A program made the position numbers and the translations under genes. Positions 56,531 through 63,220 of a DNA stretch of 64,000 nt are shown here, piece by piece; positions within the stretch are counted from its first letter, which is position 1, and each line of letters begins with the position of its first letter. The stretch comes from Pseudomonas sessilinigenes (lineage in GTDB: Bacteria > Pseudomonadota > Gammaproteobacteria > Pseudomonadales > Pseudomonadaceae): positions 1,922,001-1,986,000 of the forward strand of contig NZ_CP027706.1 of the NCBI RefSeq assembly GCF_003850565.1, in the 5' to 3' direction. The notes under the pieces were generated by a model. That model was not told the DNA's origin. It was given only the letters and a program-made list of their open reading frames with translations, and searched no databases.

Positions 56531-56968
56531 ATGACGATTTCAAAGAAAGGCCGCTACAGGTACGGCAGCGAAGACGCGGATATCCAGCCGGAGATCCGCC
56601 GCTATAGCCAATCAAGCTACGAAGCGGTGAGGTTCAACGCTGCCCGATGCGCCTGCGGGAACGACCGGTTCACCCTGGAAACCGACGAGGAGGTCGGCGC
56701 GGGCAGAAGCACCTGCACCCGGTGCGCAGCCGTCAAGCTGCTGGGCGACAGCGCCGACTACGCAGTGCAGGCGGCTTTCGAGAACCATATCTGCGTCTGT
56801 GACCACGAACATTTTGCGATCACTTCGGCAGTCGCGCTCTATGCCGACAGCAACGATGTGCGCTGGTACTACATTGGCTGCCGGTGTGATTCCTGCAATC
56901 TGGTCGGGGTGTTCGCCGACTGGAAATGCGAAGGCGGCGACGCCGACAGCTTCCTGGCCCGGACCTGA
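56531..56968 (+). CDS. Hypothetical cysteine-rich protein, possible immunity protein
   Basis: A 145-residue protein with cysteine pairs CAC, CTRC and CRCDSC suggesting a zinc ribbon. Its C-terminus (DVRWYYIGCRCDSCNLVGVF and EGGDADSF) resembles small proteins found beside contact-dependent or type VI toxins. No toxin is adjacent. Start ATG follows GGAGACACC. Confidence 0.6.
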   Translation: MTISKKGRYRYGSEDADIQPEIRRYSQSSYEAVRFNAARCACGNDRFTLETDEEVGAGRSTCTRCAAVKLLGDSADYAVQAAFENHICVCDHEHFAITSAVALYADSNDVRWYYIGCRCDSCNLVGVFADWKCEGGDADSFLART

Positions 56969-56972
56969 GGGC

Positions 56973-57980
56973 TCAACTGCGCTGGCCCAGGGACTCGGGG
57001 TGGTTCTGGGCACCGGGTGTGGGCGGCGTCCCGCTGGTACTGGCCAGGACCGCCTCGATGAATTGAAGAATGGCCTGGTTCATCTGGGTCAGCCCCGGCT
57101 CTTCCAACGGATAGTGCCCGGCGTTCTCCAGCAGGCGGGTCTGCACCTCGACCTGTGCCAGTCGCTCGAGGAACGGTTGGCTGAGCTTAAGCGGCGTCCA
57201 GCGGTCCGCTGCCGGCTGGGTCAGCAGGACCGGACAGGCCTTGAAGTCTTGGGGGGCGATCACTGGCACGTAGTTCAGGTAGGAACTCAGAAAGCGCAAG
57301 CTGGCCCAGTTGCCGGCCGAGGTGCGGTCCTTGAGGCAGGCTTTTAATGCGGCTCGGTCATTGACCAGGGTGTGCATCTTGCTGGCCAGCCACATCGGTA
57401 TCTTCAGCCCGGCCAGCGGAGTGTTCGCCAGAGCGTGTATCAGTGGCCCACCCAACCGGCCCAGCAGCGGGGTTAGGGCGGTCTGTTCCCTGACTAGGGG
57501 CACGCGCTGATCGAGGAAGGTCATGCCGATGATGCCCGCCACCTCCTGGTTCATGGCAGCTGCGTGGTAGGTGAGCATGCCACCGGCGCTCAGACCATAG
57601 AGAAAGATCGGCCGCGAGTCCCGGCGACGCTCGTGTTCAATGAGCGCGTGGGCCAGTTCCACCCAGGTGTCATAGCGCACCTGGGCCTTTGGGGCGACCT
57701 GGGTCTCGCCGTAGCCGGGCATGTCGATCGCCACCGTTTCCAGCCCCAGGCGGGCAAGAGGCAAGCCGGCTATCGTCGACATCTGCCGCCCATTGGTGCC
57801 CACGCCATGGAACAGGATGACCTTGGCCGGTGCTGTCGGATTGACGAAGCGATCCAGATGCACATTGTGGCCACGCCACGACCAGTATTCCTCCAGTGGG
57901 GCGTTGCTGGCGTCGATCTGGTAGGCCTTGGGCAGGAAGGCTTGGATGGCTTTCCACTGATGCTGGTCTTGGTAGCTCAT
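56973..57980 (-). CDS. Alpha/beta hydrolase
   Basis: A 335-residue alpha/beta-fold hydrolase: oxyanion region FHGVGTNGR, nucleophile elbow GLSAGG with the serine, an acid in the PAADRWTP segment, and a histidine in NAGHYPLEEPG. It is likely an esterase or lipase. It is divergent from a TetR gene across 74 bp with an operator-like palindrome, so that regulator probably controls it. Confidence 0.88.
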   Translation of the reverse strand: MSYQDQHQWKAIQAFLPKAYQIDASNAPLEEYWSWRGHNVHLDRFVNPTAPAKVILFHGVGTNGRQMSTIAGLPLARLGLETVAIDMPGYGETQVAPKAQVRYDTWVELAHALIEHERRRDSRPIFLYGLSAGGMLTYHAAAMNQEVAGIIGMTFLDQRVPLVREQTALTPLLGRLGGPLIHALANTPLAGLKIPMWLASKMHTLVNDRAALKACLKDRTSAGNWASLRFLSSYLNYVPVIAPQDFKACPVLLTQPAADRWTPLKLSQPFLERLAQVEVQTRLLENAGHYPLEEPGLTQMNQAILQFIEAVLASTSGTPPTPGAQNHPESLGQRS

Positions 57981-58025
57981 TGCGGACCTCGCTCTGGACA
58001 GGGAAGATGGAGCGCTTTATCGAAA

Positions 58026-58039
58026 GTGACATTTGTCAC
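58026..58039. promoter_or_regulatory. TetR operator candidate
   Basis: A perfect 14-bp palindrome GTGACA-TT-TGTCAC in the 74-bp gap between the hydrolase and the TetR gene. Confidence 0.65.
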
Positions 58040-58054
58040 GTTAAAACATAACTT

Positions 58055-58711
58055 ATGTCGGATTTTTCTCCCATGCAAGACACTTCGTCGGCTCCCAAGG
58101 GCAAGAAGGGCGCAAGGCTGCCTCAACAGGAGCGCTCGCAATCCCGCATGGCCAAGGTGCTGGCGGCTGCCGAGCAACTGCTGCAGGAGGTGGGTCCCGA
58201 TGCTGCATCGATACCCGAGATATCCAAGCGCTCCGGGGTTCCGAGGGCGAGCATCTATCAGTTCTTTCCGGACAAATACGCGTTGCTCGCCCACCTGGCG
58301 AGCCTGCAGATGGAGCGTATCGCCGCGCTGATCGATAACTCCCGGCCCGGCCCCGAAGGCGACTGGAAGCAGGCCATCGGTCGGGTCATCCGCGGCGTTG
58401 CCGGTTACTACAACGCTCACCCGGCCGCCAGCCTGCTGCTCCTGCGCGGCAACTTCACCCCGCTGGACAGCCAGGCCCACGAGCGCAAGGACGCCATGAT
58501 CGGTAGCTTGCTGCGCGACTACCTGCTGGCCCGGGGTGGCTTCGACAGCCTGCCCCGGCAGCCGGACGTGACCACCCTGGCGGTGGAAATCGCATTTGCC
58601 TGCATGAAGTACGGCTACCTGGCCGAAGGCCGCATCAGTGAAACCATTTGCGTCGAGGCGGAGCAGGCGGCGATCGCCTACCTGTCCCGTTGGCAATCAC
58701 CAGCGGCTTGA
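58055..58711 (+). CDS. TetR/AcrR family regulator
   Basis: A 218-residue protein with a basic N-terminal tail, an HTH (about residues 50-75, IPEISKRSGVPRASIYQFF) and a helical ligand domain. Divergent from the alpha/beta hydrolase; autoregulation and control of the hydrolase are likely. Start could be 58055 or 58073. Confidence 0.9.
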   Translation: MSDFSPMQDTSSAPKGKKGARLPQQERSQSRMAKVLAAAEQLLQEVGPDAASIPEISKRSGVPRASIYQFFPDKYALLAHLASLQMERIAALIDNSRPGPEGDWKQAIGRVIRGVAGYYNAHPAASLLLLRGNFTPLDSQAHERKDAMIGSLLRDYLLARGGFDSLPRQPDVTTLAVEIAFACMKYGYLAEGRISETICVEAEQAAIAYLSRWQSPAA

Positions 58712-58777
58712 GGCTGCGTTCGGACACGCCGGATGCTAAGTTGCGCGCTTGCCTTGGCCCAGGATGGCGATCCATTG

Positions 58778-59110
58778 ATGAAGAGTTGCAATCAGGCGTT
58801 ATTGATCTGTGCGTTGTGCGTCGCCCCGTTCGTGGTGGTGGCGGGAGAGGAGAGGAACCCCGTGGACCGCGCCTCGATGATGGTCACCGGGGTAACCGGC
58901 CTGACCACGTTCGGCACATTGGGCACCACATCCAATCCTGGCGAGATCTTTCATTCGGCCAAAGGCGATGCCCTGGCCTTCGTCGGTTCCGGGGGCCAGA
59001 TTCGCGGCGCCCAGCTGGAGCAGGCGCTGCGTTGCTACCGAACACTGCATCCTGCCAGTGATGCCGACGACATGCGCCTGGCCCGGGCCCTGGCGGCGTA
59101 CGACAGCTGA
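58778..59110 (+). CDS. DUF2388 protein
   Basis: A 110-residue exported protein with a signal peptide to about residue 22. The DUF2388 core is visible (ASMMVTGVTGLTTFGTLGT; GDALAFVGSGGQIRGAQLE). I know this family mainly from Pseudomonas; function unknown. Confidence 0.85.
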   Translation: MKSCNQALLICALCVAPFVVVAGEERNPVDRASMMVTGVTGLTTFGTLGTTSNPGEIFHSAKGDALAFVGSGGQIRGAQLEQALRCYRTLHPASDADDMRLARALAAYDS

Positions 59111-59294
59111 ACGCCGAGGGAAAATTTGCCCTGGATCAGTTTTTCTTCCACTGGCTGGCCGCTCGTCGGCGTCTGCGGTGCTTTGGCCGGCAGGTCGGCA
59201 AATGACTGTCTAGTCTCAAGCGCCGTGACGATCAGTACTTTCCAGGCAATCAGGAGCTTGCCGGTGCTGGTCGGTTGTTGGAGGGAGCTGGGAG

Positions 59295-59489
59295 ATGAGG
59301 AGTCTTGCTTATATCGAAGACAACGGGGATGAGTTCCCAATCAACAACTTGGTGCGTTGCGGGCAGGCGGCATTCGAGGCGAAGGCTGAGCTTTCTGTGA
59401 ATGTCGTCAGGAAAAAATCCGCGGTGACATCGGTCGCCAGCAATACGATGTTTTTTCCTCGGGCCCTGCCCAAGAACAAGCGATCTTGA
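59295..59489 (+). CDS. Possible small protein, 64 residues
   Basis: The frame follows a GGAGGGAG stretch and ends ten bases before a strong terminator, which suggests a real transcript. The protein is basic at its C-terminus and has no known motif. Codon use is not decisive; it could instead be an untranslated RNA ending at the same terminator. Confidence 0.4.
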   Translation: MRSLAYIEDNGDEFPINNLVRCGQAAFEAKAELSVNVVRKKSAVTSVASNTMFFPRALPKNKRS

Positions 59490-59498
59490 GTAACGACT

Positions 59499-59521
59499 GC
59501 CCCGCACTTGCGGGGCTTTTT
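59499..59521 (+). terminator. Terminator after the 64-residue frame
   Basis: GCCCCGC-ACTT-GCGGGGC and five T. Confidence 0.9.
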
Positions 59522-59869
59522 GTATGTGGGCGAAGAGGCGCGGGTGACCGGCGGCAGAAAATTTTTCACCCGCGCCGCCACGCCCGCAGGCCGGGGGCGA
59601 CAGAGGTCGTGTTGGAGGGACGTCGGGCCTGGCGGTGAAATTTTTCACGCTTTCTTCACATCTGCCTGCGTAGGCTCAAACCATCCGTTAAACGCAACAC
59701 CCTAGCCCGTTCCCCAGCGGGCTTTTTTTTGCGTGGTGATAAAACTCTTCTGGAATTGGTTGTCCAATCCGGCGCCAAATCCCGGGTGGTTTCGCGGTGA
59801 CCTGCGTCGAGTCATGCGGCGCCGGGTTCTTACATGTCAGTTCGACAGTCTTTTTTCGAGGTTCAAGTC
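59522..59869. other. Gene-free stretch with an orphan terminator and AT-rich palindromes
   Basis: No gene is supported. Two copies of AAATTTTTCAC (59559-59569 and 59638-59648) lie 79 bp apart, the second within the perfect palindrome GTGAAA-TT-TTTCAC (59635-59648). They precede the orphan terminator at 59704. Confidence 0.45.
59704..59730 (+). terminator. Orphan terminator with T8
   Basis: AGCCCG (59704-59709) pairs with CGGGCT (59718-59723), followed by T. No gene lies directly upstream on this strand. Confidence 0.75.
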
Positions 59870-60235
59870 ATGCGTTTAACTCTCCCTGCCCTGGTTGTGG
59901 GACTTTTGCTGGCCCAAGGCGCGATGGCCGGTGACGGTACAGCAGCCATTGGCGGTGGCCTCGGCGGCGCGCTGGGCAATGTGGTGGGGCAGAAGCTTGG
60001 CGGCAGCACCGGAGCGGCCATCGGCGCGGGTGTCGCCGGGGCAGCCGGCAGCGCGGCTGGTGCGCGCAAGGGCAGCCGGGCCAAGGCGGCGATCGGTGGC
60101 GGCCTGGGTTCGGCTGGTGGCTCGTTGATCGGCAATCGCCTGGGCGGCAGCACCGGCGCCACTGTCGGTGCTGGCATCGGTGGTGCGGCGGGCGGTGCCC
60201 TGGGCAGCAGCATGGGGCACAAGAAGCGTCACTGA
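59870..60235 (+). CDS. Exported glycine-zipper protein
   Basis: A 121-residue protein with a signal peptide to about residue 20. It then has two glycine-zipper blocks that are repeats of each other (AAIGGGLGG..GQKLGGSTGA and AAIGGGLGS..GNRLGGSTGA). Glycine zippers insert in or pack against the outer membrane. GAGG lies 8 bases before the ATG. A strong terminator follows. Confidence 0.85.
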   Translation: MRLTLPALVVGLLLAQGAMAGDGTAAIGGGLGGALGNVVGQKLGGSTGAAIGAGVAGAAGSAAGARKGSRAKAAIGGGLGSAGGSLIGNRLGGSTGATVGAGIGGAAGGALGSSMGHKKRH

Positions 60236-60256
60236 TCCAGGCGCAAGCAACCCGAG

Positions 60257-60281
60257 AACCCGGCCATGCGCCGGGTTTTTT
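60257..60281 (+). terminator. Terminator after the glycine-zipper gene
   Basis: AACCCGGC-CATGC-GCCGGGTT followed by T. Confidence 0.9.
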
Positions 60282-60343
60282 GTGCGCCTCGCCCAGGTTT
60301 CGCCATACTTGCCAGGATGGTCCTGGCGATCGAGGAGGCGATC

Positions 60344-60505
60344 ATGGCCCGTGAAGCTCCAGGCAACACCCAACCCATCTCCGGGGAGCCCGAGGTGATC
60401 AACGACCCGGGCAACGAGGACCCAGGTTCCTTGCTGGACGATGCCCGCGTCCCTCTGCAAGAAGCCCTCGATCCGGACGCCAGCGGGCCCGACCCGCGCG
60501 ATTGA
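60344..60505 (+). CDS. Small acidic protein, 53 residues
   Basis: A short, soluble, Asp/Glu/Pro-rich protein with no cysteine, likely disordered. A perfect AGGAGG stands 6 bases before the ATG, which makes it credible. Function unknown. Confidence 0.6.
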   Translation: MAREAPGNTQPISGEPEVINDPGNEDPGSLLDDARVPLQEALDPDASGPDPRD

Positions 60506-60655
60506 AGCCTGCGTGCCCCGTCGCACCTGTGCCGGGTTGCCCCTGGCACAGGCCCGCCGCTATGCTGCTGAACCCTTTCATCGAAAGGCTGGCTAACGAA
60601 CGGGCCGTACCTGAGCCGCTCCCTGGAATGTACTTTTGCTAACGGATCAGATGCG

Positions 60656-61354
60656 ATGAATGCACAGTTGAATGATTTTGGGCCGATCAAGGCGGTCATT
60701 TTCGACATGGACGGTCTGCTGCTGGATACCGAGGGCATCTACACCGAGATCACCCAGTTGATCGCCGAGCGTTATGGCCGTACCTACGACTGGACCATCA
60801 AGCAGAACATCATCGGCCGTGGCGCCGCCGACCTCGCGCGTTATGTGGTGCAGGCCCTGGACCTGCCGATCACTGCCGAGGAGTTCCTGGTGATGCGCGA
60901 GCCGCTGATGCGCGAGCGCTTTCCCCGGGCCGAGGCGATGCCCGGGGCACAGCAGCTGGTGCGCCATCTCAAGGAGCACCGGATTCCGATCGCCGTGGGT
61001 ACCAGCTCTTCGCAGATGTCCTTCGTCGAGAAAACCACCCGCCATGGCGACTGGTTCGCCCTGTTCGACACCATCGTCACCGCCGACGACCCGGAAGTGA
61101 CCGCCGCCAAGCCGGCGCCGGACATCTTCCTGACCGCCGCCCGGCGCCTGGGAGTCGAGCCGCAGCAGTGCCTGGTGTTCGAGGATTCACCGTTCGGCGT
61201 GACCGCAGCCAGGGCCGCCGGCATGAGCGTGATCGCAGTCCCTGATGCGGCCATGGCCGACAGCAAGTTTGCCCATGCCGATGCGATCCTGCGGTCGTTG
61301 CAGGCCTTTCAGCCTGCTGCGTGTGGCTTGCCCAGGCTGGACTGGCCGGCCTAG
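60656..61354 (+). CDS. HAD-IA family phosphatase (GS1/beta-phosphoglucomutase-like)
   Basis: A 232-residue HAD enzyme: motif I FDMDGLLLDTE near residue 16, motif II VGTSSSQ, motif III lysine in AAKPAPD, and motif IV FEDSPFG. The cap and LLLDTE feature place it near pseudouridine-5'-phosphatase or sugar-phosphatase types. Last ordinary gene before the quorum-sensing island, convergent with luxI. Confidence 0.9.
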   Translation: MNAQLNDFGPIKAVIFDMDGLLLDTEGIYTEITQLIAERYGRTYDWTIKQNIIGRGAADLARYVVQALDLPITAEEFLVMREPLMRERFPRAEAMPGAQQLVRHLKEHRIPIAVGTSSSQMSFVEKTTRHGDWFALFDTIVTADDPEVTAAKPAPDIFLTAARRLGVEPQQCLVFEDSPFGVTAARAAGMSVIAVPDAAMADSKFAHADAILRSLQAFQPAACGLPRLDWPA

Positions 61355-61415
61355 ATAGCCGCCTGCCCAGGCGCGGCAATGGCTGCGTCTGGGTGGTGCG
61401 AGAAGATGCAGCTGT

Positions 61416-61985
61416 TTAATGCGTGCGCGCCGCGCACAGGTCGATTTCCAGGGCCATGATGCTCAGTCCCTCGCTGATTCTGGAGGGGCCAAGCTGCCGG
61501 ATATTGAACTTTCTCTTGATCAGCAGCCGTGCAATTGCACTGGGTGAAACCGTCAGTAGCTTGCGCGCCCCCAGGGACCTGGCGTACTCGAAGGCTTCAA
61601 GCAGCAGCGACATCGCACTGGCTGAGGAGTAGGCATTCATCGCGTCGGTGTCTTTATCGAGCGATACAGCGGCGAATCTGGACAGCTCCCAGACATGCGT
61701 CTGGGACGGCGGCTGATCTGAACCCAGCAGGTCGGGAAAGACTTCCGATAATAGATAAGGGCGGGTTGTCGGTAGCAGGCGTGCGGTGCCAACAATAGCA
61801 CCTGTTTCATCTTTGGCCGCGAGATAGAGAGTGTCATCCCGGTCAAACTCGTCGAGTTCCAATTGGTCGGGGCAATCCAATGGCCAGCCGAGCTTTTCCA
61901 CAAATACCTTATAACGATAAGAAGCAATATCCTGCTTAAGCTGCGAGCCTAATGCTTTACCATTTCCGGAAAAAATACGCATCAT
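61416..61985 (-). CDS. Acyl-homoserine-lactone synthase (LuxI family)
   Basis: A 189-residue AHL synthase. The invariant residues of the family are all present at their usual positions: Arg24, Phe28, Trp34, Asp45, Asp48, Arg69, Phe83, Glu100 and Arg103. It makes an acyl-HSL from acyl-ACP and SAM; the acyl chain cannot be predicted. I chose the ATG at 61985, with GAGG five bases upstream; the frame runs on to 62156 without homology. A lux box with a matching -10 lies 28-74 bases upstream. luxR precedes it on the same strand (263-bp gap). Confidence 0.95.
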   Translation of the reverse strand: MMRIFSGNGKALGSQLKQDIASYRYKVFVEKLGWPLDCPDQLELDEFDRDDTLYLAAKDETGAIVGTARLLPTTRPYLLSEVFPDLLGSDQPPSQTHVWELSRFAAVSLDKDTDAMNAYSSASAMSLLLEAFEYARSLGARKLLTVSPSAIARLLIKRKFNIRQLGPSRISEGLSIMALEIDLCAARTH

Positions 61986-62012
61986 ACATCCTCGGCGTTC
62001 AAGTCGAGGGCG

Positions 62013-62059
62013 ATCGTAAATTAGCCAGTAAAGCCGGGTACCTACCATTATTGGTAGGT
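62013..62059 (-). promoter_or_regulatory. Lux box and promoter of luxI
   Basis: The 20-bp box ACCTACCATTATTGGTAGGT (62040-62059) is palindromic at 9 of 10 pairs. On the minus strand TACGAT (62018-62013) follows after 21 bp as -10, giving a start near 62007. This is the standard LuxR-activated layout, with the box replacing the -35. Confidence 0.85.
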
Positions 62060-62248
62060 GGCAGGCCTTTTTTTGCCAGGGAAAAGCCTTGGCGCGGTTG
62101 GTGCTGGTCGCCGGACAGGGGGATGGGCAGCCGGCGCCAGCATGGCTTGGGAGCAAAGGTGTTCCTGAGCCTGAGGTGCAAAAGGGGAATGTTAAGGCAG
62201 AGAAGGTTTTCGGCTTGGGTTTGTCTTATTGTTTTCTATTGTTGTTAT

Positions 62249-62956
62249 TTAAATCAGTTGTCCTGTCAGGAAGGCTTGGATAACTGCAGCGGTCTTATTG
62301 GCTGCGCTGAGTTTCAGGATGGAGTTCTTGATGTGAAAGTTCACCGTATTTTCTGATATGGCCAGCAGGCAGGATATTTCAAATGAGGTCTTTCCGCTGC
62401 CAGTCCACTTTAGAACCTCTTTTTCGCGGGATGTCAGCTTAACTTCGTAGGGGTTGGCAAGGCGGGTGCTGATGCGGTTTGAAAGTGCCAGGTGGGCTAC
62501 ATTTACCAGCCAGCGCATTTTTATTTCGTTGGCATCCAGTTCCTGGCGGGTGATGGGTTGTGAAGATCGACTGAGGGATAACATGCTGGCTGCCCCAGCG
62601 GCGTTGATACTTGATTGCGACCACCCAACTTTAAGTCCTGCTGCACGTGCTTCCTCCCAAAATATCGGTGCTTCGCGAGATACCGAGTCTGCCCAGATGA
62701 TCGGTGTCTGGGATTGCCTCCCTTGTGCCACTATCGGGTCAATGGCCAGGTAGTTTTCAGTGTCGTAGCGCCTCTGCCATTGACGAGGGTAGTTGTTGAA
62801 CATCACCACCTTCTCCTCGGGAAAAATCACTTGTAGCCCATAGGCACAGTATTCGAACTCAAGCATCGTAGCGGCTTCTTGAATTCTCTTGACTATCTGA
62901 GATTCGGAAAGTTTCAGGTCCGTTATCATCAGTAAGTCATCTTGCCAGTTTTTCAT
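62249..62956 (-). CDS. LuxR-family AHL-responsive transcriptional regulator
   Basis: A 235-residue receptor. The N-terminal autoinducer domain has the AHL-contact residues Trp60, Tyr64 and Asp73 (NYPRQWQRRY...AIDP) and the later IIWAD tryptophan. The C-terminal HTH (about residues 170-235) reads LTSREKEVLKWTGSGKTSFE. The ATG has an AAGGAGG 6 bases upstream, so the longer frame from 63127 is rejected. It is the likely activator of both lux boxes. Confidence 0.95.
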   Translation of the reverse strand: MKNWQDDLLMITDLKLSESQIVKRIQEAATMLEFEYCAYGLQVIFPEEKVVMFNNYPRQWQRRYDTENYLAIDPIVAQGRQSQTPIIWADSVSREAPIFWEEARAAGLKVGWSQSSINAAGAASMLSLSRSSQPITRQELDANEIKMRWLVNVAHLALSNRISTRLANPYEVKLTSREKEVLKWTGSGKTSFEISCLLAISENTVNFHIKNSILKLSAANKTAAVIQAFLTGQLI

Positions 62957-63043
62957 AAGTACCCTCCTTGTATTGTCACCTTTCATACGGCGGTGACATC
63001 GAGTTGCGCCGCGAATCTGACCAGTTCTACGTTGGAAATCAAG

Positions 63044-63073
63044 TTTATAAGTATCAAATATACGTAGATGTAA
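63044..63073 (-). promoter_or_regulatory. Possible luxR promoter
   Basis: On the minus strand TTACAT (63073-63068) and TATAAA (63049-63044) are 18 bp apart, with start near 63037 and a leader of about 80 bases. Confidence 0.4.
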
Positions 63074-63173
63074 GCTTGGCGTCAGAAAAAAGATGTGGCG
63101 ACGGGCGCTCTCCAGCAACTTGCTCAATAGCGTATCGGCGAATAGAAAGAGTAGAGAATTCGTCTCGCTGAGT

Positions 63174-63220
63174 ACCTACCAATAGTGGTAGTTACAGATG
63201 AGCGATAATGTCTCTAGATT
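63174..63220 (+). promoter_or_regulatory. Lux box and promoter of the radical-SAM gene
   Basis: The 20-bp box ACCTACCAATAGTGGTAGTT (63174-63193) shares 17 of 20 bases with the luxI box. TAGATT (63215-63220) follows after exactly 21 bp, as at luxI, predicting a start near 63226. The box is 217 bp from luxR, so a role in luxR control is possible but the spacing points to the + strand. Confidence 0.8.

Noticed and set aside
61952..62356. 134-codon + strand frame between luxI and luxR
   Set aside because: It runs antisense across the luxI start and the end of luxR and includes the lux box; no coding signs.
62957..63197. Possible RiPP precursor peptide upstream of the radical-SAM gene (67-codon frame from TTG 62968)
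   Set aside because: It lies before the lux box, has no Shine-Dalgarno or leader-like sequence and would not be on the predicted transcript. A precursor may lie beyond 64000.
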